Shown here: positions 9,097 to 16,167 of the stretch, in pieces
How the letters are laid out: every line of letters starts with the position of its first letter
Position numbering within the stretch: the first letter of the stretch is position 1
Assembly: GCA_905480095.1 (NCBI GenBank)
Contig: CAJQPF010000162.1
Coordinates: 1 to 34,389, forward strand
Length of the DNA stretch: 34,389 nucleotides
From: an uncultured Flavobacteriales bacterium
GTDB taxonomy: Bacteria; Bacteroidota; Bacteroidia; Flavobacteriales_D; Sanyastnellaceae
Direction of reading: 5' to 3'
Notes under the pieces: model-generated
The model's input: the letters and a program-made list of their open reading frames with translations, nothing else
The model's database searches: none
What the model was told of the DNA's origin: nothing
Translations under genes and position numbers: made by a program

Positions 9097-10118
9097 CGGT
9101 ATATGTTCTGTTTATTCAGCCACTTTTGGTATTGCCTTGCATTTCGGAGATGATCTCTGTATCTCCTTTCGAAGACATGCTTCCCAGTACCTCCTGGTTC
9201 GGCACACATGTAGAGGTAGTCATGTTCGGTCGCATTGAGGACAGCGTCGATGTATGTTGGCTCTGGCGTTCTGATGGTTCCTGGCGGGAGTCCAGCATAC
9301 ATATACGTGTTGTATGGCGAGTCAATGTCCTTGTGTTTGTTAAGAACGCGGGTAATACTGATATCGTCCCATGCATAAATTAACGTTGGGTCTGCTTGAA
9401 GCGCTTGCCCGGTTTTTAGTCGGTTAAGATATAGTCCAGCAACGATTGGCGCTTCAGAGATATTCGATGTTTCGGCTTGGACGATAGAAGCCAAAATCAC
9501 GGCCTCCTCTGCAGAAAGATCTTTGCTTTTTGCTTTCTCCTGCCGTTTTGTATTCCACCAGATTGCACTTTCTTTTGTGAGTCTGAGAACCGCTTCTTCA
9601 GCCTCCGTTTCCCACCACATTTCATAGGTGTTGGGAATCATTTGCCAACGGATACTGTCTGGACGAATCAACTTAAGGACCGCCATGCTGTCAGCGGCAA
9701 TGTTCTGCGCGATTCTGCCTGCGATAACTTCGAGATCTCTCCCTGCAGGAACAATTACGCGAACAGATTCTCTGTCGCCAGTCGCAAATTTATGCGCGAC
9801 ATCACCAATGGTTTCTCCGGCCTTTATTTCATACTTCCCAGGCACAATTTGTTCGCTCCAACCTCTCCAATATAAAACCCTCGTCAGGCGCTCACCATGG
9901 CCTCCATGCTTGGTGACTTGATCCTCAATGGTCAATTGGTGTTCTTGAAGTGTCAGTTCTGGGTCTAAATAAATAGTGATTTGTTCAGACTCGCTCGGCA
10001 AGAGTGTGCCAAACCAATGTCCAAAAACCCCAAACACCAATGTTATTGATGTTATTTTCCCCAATATTCCTACAACTACAAGAGGAAGCCCGTACTTTTT
10101 AATGTATTTTTTAATCAC
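9093..10118 (-). CDS. mltG: Endolytic murein transglycosylase MltG
   Basis: 341 residues, family-typical. MltG cuts nascent glycan strands at the inner membrane and so sets glycan chain length. It has one N-terminal membrane helix (about 10-33), a LysM-like periplasmic region (about 45-130, including PGKYEIKAGETI) and the YceG catalytic domain. The catalytic glutamate corresponds to Glu216 in ASIVQAET, and the family signature LYLNRL...LQADPTLIYA follows. Near the C-terminus are SPYNTY and LPPGTIRTP, both diagnostic. The start codon is GTG and overlaps the upstream GNAT gene by 8 nt; the stop overlaps the DUF5916 start by 4 nt. All three genes therefore form one operon. Confidence 0.96.
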   Translation of the reverse strand: MIKKYIKKYGLPLVVVGILGKITSITLVFGVFGHWFGTLLPSESEQITIYLDPELTLQEHQLTIEDQVTKHGGHGERLTRVLYWRGWSEQIVPGKYEIKAGETIGDVAHKFATGDRESVRVIVPAGRDLEVIAGRIAQNIAADSMAVLKLIRPDSIRWQMIPNTYEMWWETEAEEAVLRLTKESAIWWNTKRQEKAKSKDLSAEEAVILASIVQAETSNISEAPIVAGLYLNRLKTGQALQADPTLIYAWDDISITRVLNKHKDIDSPYNTYMYAGLPPGTIRTPEPTYIDAVLNATEHDYLYMCAEPGGTGKHVFERRYRDHLRNARQYQKWLNKQNIYR

Positions 10119-10638
10119 GATTTAATAATTGAAATAAGACGACATCACACCATTTGTTGGTGCCTTTTACCCATTCTTTTCTTAACTCACATTCTAGATA
10201 TTCTGCTTTTTGAAATAAATTTTTGCTTGGCATATGGTCTGCTGGAACTTCTGCATACAATTGATGCAATCCCAGATGTTTAAAGGCATATTCTTGCAAC
10301 AACTTCAGTCCAGCCAAAGCATGTCCGTTGTTCCTTTCAGCATCGTCGATTGTGATGCCTACTCCAGCACGTAAATTCCGAATGTCAAATTCATAAAGGT
10401 CAACTGCACCGACAGTCTTCCAAACTTTTTCTGAATCTTTATAATCGAGCATGAGACGCAATTGTTTGTCTTTATAAATGTCGTGGTCACCCTCTGCAAA
10501 TTTAAGCAAAGTCGCTTGGCTATAAGGAGTTAGCGTGCTTCCAAGCCACCAAGTAGATGAGATGTTTTCCCATTTGTGGAGCAAAACAACATCCTCAGGT
10601 TCGAGTGCTCTTAGTCGATGTGTCGGTGACTCTAACAT
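10111..10638 (-). CDS. GNAT-family N-acetyltransferase (RimJ/RimL-like)
   Basis: 175 residues. GNAT enzymes transfer an acetyl group from acetyl-CoA to an amine; the acceptor cannot be told from the sequence. The protein opens with the RimJ/RimL-type pattern LRALEPEDVVLLHKWEN. The central region VGAVDLYEFDIRNLRAGVGI is followed by DAERNNGHALAGLKLL, where the acetyl-CoA pyrophosphate loop normally lies (usually Q/RxxGxG/A). The helix-strand end HLGLHQLYAEV then precedes ASKN-like SKNLFQKAEY. It is cytoplasmic. It is the first gene of the mltG operon (8-nt overlap with mltG), with a perfect -7 element ending only 4 bases before the ATG. Confidence 0.85.
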   Translation of the reverse strand: MLESPTHRLRALEPEDVVLLHKWENISSTWWLGSTLTPYSQATLLKFAEGDHDIYKDKQLRLMLDYKDSEKVWKTVGAVDLYEFDIRNLRAGVGITIDDAERNNGHALAGLKLLQEYAFKHLGLHQLYAEVPADHMPSKNLFQKAEYLECELRKEWVKGTNKWCDVVLFQLLNRD

Positions 10639-10642
10639 TTTG

Positions 10643-10650
10643 CAAAGTTA
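10643..10650 (-). promoter_or_regulatory. -7 promoter element of the GNAT-mltG-DUF5916 operon
   Basis: TAACTTTG on the minus strand is a perfect TAnnTTTG match. Only 4 bases (CAAA) separate it from the ATG at 10638, so transcription should start at or beside the start codon and give a leaderless mRNA. No clear -33 TTTG is visible upstream. Confidence 0.55.
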
Positions 10651-10656
10651 GAGTCT

Positions 10657-10664
10657 TACCTTGC
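10657..10664 (+). promoter_or_regulatory. Candidate -7 element of the OPX-rfbC genes (TAnnTTGC variant)
   Basis: TACCTTGC ends 4 bases before the ATG at 10669. It deviates from TAnnTTTG at the last two positions, but the same TAnnTTGC form recurs before ruvX and the T9SS protein gene. A TTTTG ending at 10642 could be a closely spaced -33. It shares a 30-bp gap with the divergent GNAT promoter. Confidence 0.35.
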
Positions 10665-10668
10665 GGTT

Positions 10669-11436
10669 ATGAGAATAATTTTGACTTTTACATTTTCTGT
10701 TTTTTTCATCACGAGTTGTTCAATAAATAAAGATCTTCTTTTTCAATCTCCCAAAGGTTTTGAATACGCAGATCTGGGACAAGCGACGACAACGGATTAT
10801 AAACTGGCTGCCAATGACGAGTTGTCTTTTCAACTTTTCCCTAACGGTGGAGAGAGACTTTTGGCGATAACAACAGGTGTTTTTTCTCAGGAAAACAACA
10901 ACGCGTTATTCCAAAATCGAAATATGGGAACCTATCGAATCAAGCCATCGGGCGAGGTGGAATTGCCTGAGATCGGATTGATTAAAGTTTCTGATTTGAC
11001 TTTGGAAGAAGCAGAAGCAGCAATCGAGAACGCCTATGCTTCCACCTACCGTGACCCATATGTGTTATTGAGTGTCACAAATAACAGGGTGTTGGTGTTT
11101 CCTGGTGAAGCGGGTCAGGCAACGGTCATTACACTACAAAACCAAAACACGACTGTTCTTGAAGCCCTTGCCCTTGCAGGAGGCGTACGGTCACGAGGAA
11201 TCGCTTCTAGGGTTAAATTGATAAGAAATACACCTGATGGAAGAGATGTTTACTTGCTTGACTTAAGTTCCATAGACGGCGTGCAGGATGCATCCTTAAT
11301 TGTACAAGCAAATGACATTATATATGTGAATTCTACCCCTGATTTGGCCACTGGGTTCTTGAATGAAATAACCCCCATCGTTTCTATCACATCATCGTTA
11401 GGCTTGTTATATGCCATATTAAGAGGAGTGCAATAA
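10669..11436 (+). CDS. Polysaccharide export (OPX/Wza-like) lipoprotein with SLBB domain
   Basis: 255 residues. It has a lipoprotein signal peptide with the lipobox ending at Cys17 (FFITSC). The poly-export domain spans about 40-135 (YKLAANDELSFQLFPNGG, then TYRIKPSGEVELPEIGLIKV and LTLEEAEAAIENAY). An SLBB beta-grasp domain follows (about 136-190, VLVFPGEAGQATVITL, then TTVLEALALAGGV). The C-terminal hydrophobic stretch (about 225-250) may insert in the outer membrane. OPX proteins form the outer-membrane exit for capsule or exopolysaccharide. The usual partner, a Wzc-like chain-length kinase, is not adjacent. The stop TAA overlaps the rfbC ATG by one base, so the two genes are coupled. Confidence 0.92.
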   Translation: MRIILTFTFSVFFITSCSINKDLLFQSPKGFEYADLGQATTTDYKLAANDELSFQLFPNGGERLLAITTGVFSQENNNALFQNRNMGTYRIKPSGEVELPEIGLIKVSDLTLEEAEAAIENAYASTYRDPYVLLSVTNNRVLVFPGEAGQATVITLQNQNTTVLEALALAGGVRSRGIASRVKLIRNTPDGRDVYLLDLSSIDGVQDASLIVQANDIIYVNSTPDLATGFLNEITPIVSITSSLGLLYAILRGVQ

Positions 11437-11981
11437 TGAAAATAACGAAGACACCTATTTCTGGTCTGTTGTTGATTCAGCCGACAGTTTATGAAGATCA
11501 TCGGGGGAGATTTGTTGAGTCTTGGAATGCGCGTGCATTTGATCGTGCTGTAGGACATGAAGTTCAGTTTGTTCAGGATAACGAGAGCGTGTCAAAAGCA
11601 CATGTTCTCCGAGGGTTGCATTTTCAAATCCCGCCTGCGTCACAAGGAAAGCTCGTTCGCGTTTCTCAGGGGGCAATCCTTGATGTTGCCGTTGATTTAC
11701 GTTCATCATCGCCCACATTTGGGATGCATTATGCAGTGCAGCTGGATGCAGCTTCAGGATTGCAGTTTTGGATTCCCGAAGGCTTCGCCCATGGGTTTTT
11801 GGCGCTCGAAGCGGATACCCAGGTTCAATATAAATGTACGTCGCCATACAATCCGGAATGTGAAAACGCCCTTGTGTGGAACGATCCAGGTTTGGGAATC
11901 GATTGGGGGATAGAGGCGCCGATTCTTTCAGATAAAGATTTAAAAGCGCACTTATTTCAAGATTTTAAATCTCCTTTTTAA
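11436..11981 (+). CDS. rfbC: dTDP-4-dehydrorhamnose 3,5-epimerase
   Basis: 181 residues, standard length for RfbC/RmlC, a cupin that epimerises dTDP-4-keto-6-deoxyglucose at C3 and C5 on the way to dTDP-L-rhamnose and related sugars. The active-site residues are in place: His62 in VLRGLHFQ, Lys72 in GKLVRV, and Tyr132 in VQYKCT. The family strings RGRFVESW, DVAVDLR and IPEGFAHGF are also present. It is translationally coupled to the OPX lipoprotein gene (1-nt TAATG overlap). The other dTDP-rhamnose genes (rfbA, rfbB, rfbD) are not in this window, so either they lie elsewhere or the product feeds another 6-deoxysugar. The deep antisense ORF 11455-11847 is a shadow. Confidence 0.95.
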   Translation: MKITKTPISGLLLIQPTVYEDHRGRFVESWNARAFDRAVGHEVQFVQDNESVSKAHVLRGLHFQIPPASQGKLVRVSQGAILDVAVDLRSSSPTFGMHYAVQLDAASGLQFWIPEGFAHGFLALEADTQVQYKCTSPYNPECENALVWNDPGLGIDWGIEAPILSDKDLKAHLFQDFKSPF

Positions 11982-12046
11982 CGCATTTGTTTTAGGATTT
12001 TAAACACAGGCATAATGTGAATAACCACCGTGTTGTTCATGACATC

Positions 12047-12063
12047 ACTTGATTTCTTCAAGT
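12047..12063. repeat. 6-bp inverted repeat abutting the promoter of the lytic transglycosylase gene
   Basis: ACTTGA and TCAAGT are perfect inverted arms around a 5-base spacer, and the right arm overlaps the first base of the candidate -7 element TATCTTTA. There is no T-tract after it, so it does not look like a terminator. Its position fits an operator, but an arm of 6 bp can occur by chance. Confidence 0.3.
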
Positions 12064-12070
12064 ATCTTTA
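12063..12070 (+). promoter_or_regulatory. Candidate -7 element of the MltD-like gene
   Basis: TATCTTTA matches TAnnTTTG except at the last base and ends 6 bases before the ATG at 12077. This predicts a nearly leaderless transcript. No convincing -33 is seen. Confidence 0.4.
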
Positions 12071-12076
12071 TAAGCC

Positions 12077-12982
12077 ATGCCAAACACCATTCTCTCCACC
12101 ATCGCAATTGCCGCTTCAAGTTTACTTTTTGTTGCCTCTGTATCTTCTGAAAAATCACAATCTGTAGTCAATGCGACAGATGTCAGTGTATTTGTATCTC
12201 CAACGATTCCTGATGCACCAGAACTCGCTGGAGAGCGCGTGCCGATTGATGGATTTGGCGTGAGAGAAAGTTTAGATAAGGAACTGATTGTAAATACATA
12301 TAGACACAGTTCCACCATCCTCTATTTAAAGAAATCTGCGCGTTGGTTCCCCGTCATTGAGGAGATTTTAAAAGAGGAAGGGGTGCCAAATGATTTTAAA
12401 TACCTTGCTGTCATTGAAAGTGGATTGAGTCAGGTTGTTTCGCCTGCTGGTGCAAGTGGATTTTGGCAGTTTATGAAAAAGACGGCACCAGAATATGGTT
12501 TGGAAGTGAGCGCTTCCGTAGACGAAAGATATGATGTTGAGAAGAGCACCAGGGCCGCATGCCAATATTTAAAGGAGTCATATACACGTTTTGGGAGTTG
12601 GTCACTGGCTGCTGCTTCATACAACATGGGGCAGTATGGCGTTGAAAAGCGCCTCGACGAACAAAGCGTAGATAATTACTGGGATCTCCATTTAAACAGC
12701 GAGACTGGGCGGTATGTCTATCGAATGTTAGCAATCAAAGAGGTGATGAGTTCTCCTGCGAAATATGGCTTTCACATCTCATCAGAGAGCTTGTATTTGC
12801 CACATGAAGTGCGTGACCTCGAGGTTTCTGAAAACATCAGTGACCTCAATGATTTTGCATTGGAAAACGGGTCTAATTTGAAGGAATTAAAGGCGCTTAA
12901 TCCTTGGTTGAGGAAGGGGTTCCTGACTGTAAAGCCAGGCAAAACTTACGTCATTTCATTGCCGAAAATCGTGACTGAATAG
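12077..12982 (+). CDS. MltD-like lytic transglycosylase (SLT domain, LysM-like C-terminus)
   Basis: 301 residues. Residues 1-24 look like a signal peptide. The SLT domain (about 85-200) carries the catalytic glutamate at Glu114 in YLAVIESGLS, followed by SPAGASGFWQFMKKTA and AAASYNMG, all hallmarks of MltD-type family 1 lytic transglycosylases, which cleave peptidoglycan to 1,6-anhydro ends. The last 60 residues (ENISDLNDFALENGSNLKEL, then LNPWLRKG and PGKTYVISLP) have the shape of a single LysM module, fewer than E. coli MltD carries. It is separated from rfbC by 95 bp with its own promoter candidate. Its 3' end overlaps the convergent CoA-transferase gene by 37 bp, so both C-termini are encoded by the same DNA. 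Confidence 0.92.
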   Translation: MPNTILSTIAIAASSLLFVASVSSEKSQSVVNATDVSVFVSPTIPDAPELAGERVPIDGFGVRESLDKELIVNTYRHSSTILYLKKSARWFPVIEEILKEEGVPNDFKYLAVIESGLSQVVSPAGASGFWQFMKKTAPEYGLEVSASVDERYDVEKSTRAACQYLKESYTRFGSWSLAAASYNMGQYGVEKRLDEQSVDNYWDLHLNSETGRYVYRMLAIKEVMSSPAKYGFHISSESLYLPHEVRDLEVSENISDLNDFALENGSNLKELKALNPWLRKGFLTVKPGKTYVISLPKIVTE

Positions 12983-14052
12983 GCTGTCGTTCTGGGTTTA
13001 ACAAGCGGTCTTTTTGAATGTTCTATTTCTTCCACAATCACGGCTTTTGATCCAGGTGACCCAGGCGCAAAAACGTCATCCAAAGTCCTTACAGCTCCTG
13101 CTGGAACGCGTGATTCATGAAATTTTCGCAACAGACTTTCTCTCTGATGTCCAGTCACAAGTTTCTGCAGGTCAGAAATGAGTTGAAGCCTGTGAATCAC
13201 CCGATCTTGATTTGTCAAGTATCTGGAATCTTTACTTAACTCTGGCTTCCCCAAAACCTCACATAGAGATATAAATTGAGCGTCTGATCCTATTGCCAGC
13301 ACGAGATTACCATCCTCGAATTCCAGCTGTTCTCCATAGGGTGCAATGTTTGGATGTATGGAACCTCTGCGCTGAGGGATTATATCATTCATCAGATAAT
13401 TGGTGGCTTGATTGACAAGTGCCGCGATGCCACTAAGTTCAAGGCTCACCTGGGCATACCATCCTGTTGCCCCACGTTCTCTTGCGTACAGTCCAGTTGT
13501 GACCGCCGACCTCATTTGGTGCGAGGCAAGAATGTCAATCATGGCTACGGGAATTTTGACACCACGATTTTCAGGGGCTCCGTTCATATGCATGAATCCC
13601 GTTTCTGCTTGCATGACGACATCATACGCAAGTCTTTCAGGTGATTCAGCAAATCCCACCAAACGTATGTGTATGACATTTGGAAATTTTTTTGCCAACT
13701 TCGCTGGTGTAAGATCGAATTTGATGAGATCGCCTTCTTTAAAGTTTTGTAACAGGATATCGCAGGTGGATAATTCATTTTCAAGCCATGTGCGACCCTG
13801 GTCAGAGGCCAGGTCAATCTTGATTGTTTCTTTGAATGTGTTTGCTGCAGCAAAATAAGCGGAGTTTGGATCGTCTGTGGGTTCTCCTTCAGACCTCCAG
13901 CTTCTTGTGACATCTCCGAGCCTAGGATGTTCAACTTTGAGAACGGTTGCGCCTCCTTCGGCCAAGAAGCTTCCTGCCAATGGGCCTGCCAATACGCTTG
14001 CTAGTTCTAGAACTTTTAAACCCTCAAATGGTCTGACATCTGCTTTTTTCAC
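12946..14052 (-). CDS. Class III (CaiB/BaiF) CoA-transferase or alpha-methylacyl-CoA racemase family protein
   Basis: 368 residues, starting at GTG. The N-terminus has the family signature PFEGLKVLELASVLAGPLAGSFLAEGGATVLKVEHP. The middle has NVIHIRLVGF, and LAYDVVMQAETGFM precedes the likely catalytic aspartate, Asp173 in PVAMIDILAS, which aligns with the aspartate that forms the acyl-anhydride intermediate in this family. Members either transfer CoA between carboxylates or racemise 2-methylacyl-CoAs; the substrate cannot be assigned. No beta-oxidation gene is adjacent. A perfect -7 element ends 4 bases before the GTG. The 3' end overlaps the convergent lytic transglycosylase gene by 37 bp. 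Confidence 0.9.
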   Translation of the reverse strand: MKKADVRPFEGLKVLELASVLAGPLAGSFLAEGGATVLKVEHPRLGDVTRSWRSEGEPTDDPNSAYFAAANTFKETIKIDLASDQGRTWLENELSTCDILLQNFKEGDLIKFDLTPAKLAKKFPNVIHIRLVGFAESPERLAYDVVMQAETGFMHMNGAPENRGVKIPVAMIDILASHQMRSAVTTGLYARERGATGWYAQVSLELSGIAALVNQATNYLMNDIIPQRRGSIHPNIAPYGEQLEFEDGNLVLAIGSDAQFISLCEVLGKPELSKDSRYLTNQDRVIHRLQLISDLQKLVTGHQRESLLRKFHESRVPAGAVRTLDDVFAPGSPGSKAVIVEEIEHSKRPLVKPRTTAYSVTIFGNEMT

Positions 14053-14056
14053 ACCT

Positions 14057-14064
14057 CAAATTTA
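14057..14064 (-). promoter_or_regulatory. -7 promoter element of the CoA-transferase gene
   Basis: TAAATTTG on the minus strand is a perfect TAnnTTTG match. It ends 4 bases (AGGT) before the GTG start at 14052, which supports the GTG as the start and predicts a leaderless mRNA. Confidence 0.55.
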
Positions 14065-14088
14065 CGTCAAAAGTTATTTTTTTATTCG

Positions 14089-14096
14089 TACCTTTT
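14089..14096 (+). promoter_or_regulatory. Candidate -7 element of the LVIVD-repeat gene
   Basis: TACCTTTT matches TAnnTTTG except at the last base and ends 6 bases before the TTG start at 14103. It shares a 50-bp gap with the divergent CoA-transferase promoter. Confidence 0.35.
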
Positions 14097-14102
14097 CGTG
14101 CC

Positions 14103-16154
14103 TTGAAAACTTTACATAAATATATCGCGCTTTTTCTGTATACTGTCTTTTTTAGCTTTACGACTGCTTTTGGCCAAAATGAATCAGAGCTCTATCCCAG
14201 TTTAAATATGGCGCTTATGGGGATGGTGTCTTTGGATGAGATGTCAATAAGCCATACAAACGATGTATGGGGATGGACTGATGCACTCGATTCAACTGAG
14301 TACGTTTTACTGGGATCTGACAATGGTGTGTGCTTTGTGAAATTAGAAAGTGGGGGAGTCCCTCATTTTATGGGCCGTCTTCCGACGCACAATACAAACA
14401 GTTTGTGGAGGGATGTGAAAGTCATTGGAGATTACGCTTATGTGGTCAGTGAAGCCCCTGGACATGGCTTGCAGATTTTCGATCTGTCAGAATTAAGGGA
14501 TTGGGATGCATCGTTGGGGACAGTGATTTGGTCCGAGTCAAGTCATGTTTCTGGAGTCAGTACTGGACACAATTTGGCGGTACACGAAGACTCCAATTCA
14601 CTCTATATTTTGGGGTCGAATCTCGAATCTGGTGGCGTGTTGATTTATGATGTGTCAAATCCGTTAACACCGGTTTTAACTGGAGTTTATGGAGAGTCTG
14701 GATATTTTCATGATGCACAAATCATCACCTATTCGGGTCCTGATCCAGATTATCAGGGAGACATTATTTTGATTGCAGCGAACGTTACAGGGTTGGTTAT
14801 TCTAAATGTAACAGATCCTGCTGATGTTGTTCAAATTTCGTATTCATCCTACCTCAACGCCCATTATGCGCACCAAGTTTGGATGAGTGATGATGGTGCC
14901 TTCATTCTTATGGGTGACGAACTTGACGAAACATCAAACGCTGTTCCTGGAACACGGACATTGATATGGGACGTTCAAAATCTCGACTCACCTCAGCTTG
15001 CAGGACAACATACTTCAGATATGCTCGCCTCAGATCACAATCAATATATCTCTGGTGAATTAACGTATCAAAGCAATTATAAGTCGGGGCTTAGAATTTT
15101 AAACACAAGTCAGTGGTCTTCGGGTATCCTCACGGAGGTCGCCTATTTCGATGTTTATCCTGAGGATGATGCCACTGGATTTTTAGGCGCTTGGTCAAAC
15201 TATCCGTTTTTTGCCTCAGGCTACATTGCCGTGTCTTCAATTGATCGGGGGTTATTCATTTTAAAACACAATGTATTGGATGTCTCTGTACTTGTCGATT
15301 CATGGTGCTCAAATGATTGGATTAATTTCAATGTGACTGTACCCGAAGGGTTTACAGGGCCTTATCAACTCTCTGTAGAAGGTCTCCCTATCGGCGTTTA
15401 TCCTGTAGGAATAAGCCAAAATCCCATAACTGTAGCACCGGGAAGCACCACGCTGTGTTATATTTTGGGTTCCTCTAGCTTTTCTGGGGTCATCGACCCT
15501 TTGTGGGTCTTAGAAACAGAATCAAATCGTTTTGAAACCCGGACCCCATTTTCAAGTGAATCTGCTTCAGCGATTTTTTTAGATCATGATGGGGACGGTT
15601 TTGGAGATCCCAACAATGCTGTTCTGGGATGTGAAAGTGATTTAATTGAAGTCGGTTCATTCGTGACAAACGCGATGGATTGTGACGATTCTAGGGCTTC
15701 GACATATCCTTCGTCTCCCGAAACATGTGATTTTATAGACAACGATTGCAATGGGCTTATAGACGATAATGTATCTCTTCTGTCCTGGTATCCAGATGCA
15801 GATGGTGATGGTTTTGGAGATGTGGTGAGCGCGGTGTTGATGTGTGGTCCGCCTGCTGGATATGTCATGAATTCATCAGATTGTAATGATGACTCTGCCG
15901 TAATCTACCCTGGTGCCATAGGCACATATCAGGGGTTCGACAACAATTGTGATGGGGTGTTTCAAGTTGAGGAGCATCACGCTTGTCCAGGAGATTTTAA
16001 TTTCGACAATTCAAGAAATGTGATGGACCTGCTTGACATCTTGGGCGCCTATGGATGTTTGGGGCCTGGATGTTCAACAGATATAAATGAAGATGGCGCT
16101 GTGAGTGTCAACGATCTTCTTCTATTTTTAATCTATATAGGCGTTCCGTGTTAG
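14103..16154 (+). CDS. Secreted choice-of-anchor-B (LVIVD-repeat) protein with MopE-like and dockerin-like modules
   Basis: 683 residues from a TTG start; no ATG gives the complete signal peptide (1-24, ending TAFG). Residues 30-400 carry LVIVD-type beta-propeller repeats (WRDVKVIGDYAYVVSE, then LQIFDLSEL; VLIYDVSNPLTPV; LVILNVTDPADVV) and the choice-of-anchor-B pattern. Residues 400-485 are a beta-rich linker domain. Two MopE-like modules follow (about 493-560 and 564-615), each with DxDGDGFGD and a CNDD/DCDD-type acidic cluster, probably binding Ca2+ or another metal. The last 55 residues form two EF-hand-like loops (GDFNFDNS, then DINEDG) with DLL helices, as in dockerin-type repeats, ending in Cys. 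No T9SS sorting domain follows. Its function is unknown; it is probably cell-surface or released. Confidence 0.88.
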   Translation: MKTLHKYIALFLYTVFFSFTTAFGQNESELYPSLNMALMGMVSLDEMSISHTNDVWGWTDALDSTEYVLLGSDNGVCFVKLESGGVPHFMGRLPTHNTNSLWRDVKVIGDYAYVVSEAPGHGLQIFDLSELRDWDASLGTVIWSESSHVSGVSTGHNLAVHEDSNSLYILGSNLESGGVLIYDVSNPLTPVLTGVYGESGYFHDAQIITYSGPDPDYQGDIILIAANVTGLVILNVTDPADVVQISYSSYLNAHYAHQVWMSDDGAFILMGDELDETSNAVPGTRTLIWDVQNLDSPQLAGQHTSDMLASDHNQYISGELTYQSNYKSGLRILNTSQWSSGILTEVAYFDVYPEDDATGFLGAWSNYPFFASGYIAVSSIDRGLFILKHNVLDVSVLVDSWCSNDWINFNVTVPEGFTGPYQLSVEGLPIGVYPVGISQNPITVAPGSTTLCYILGSSSFSGVIDPLWVLETESNRFETRTPFSSESASAIFLDHDGDGFGDPNNAVLGCESDLIEVGSFVTNAMDCDDSRASTYPSSPETCDFIDNDCNGLIDDNVSLLSWYPDADGDGFGDVVSAVLMCGPPAGYVMNSSDCNDDSAVIYPGAIGTYQGFDNNCDGVFQVEEHHACPGDFNFDNSRNVMDLLDILGAYGCLGPGCSTDINEDGAVSVNDLLLFLIYIGVPC

Positions 16155-16167
16155 GCAAGACTCTCCT

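Noticed and set aside
9477-9875. 132-residue plus-strand ORF with hydrophobic stretches
   Set aside because: It lies fully inside mltG on the opposite strand, and mltG motifs are intact.
11455-11847. 130-residue antisense ORF in rfbC
   Set aside because: It is a shadow of a gene with complete catalytic residues.
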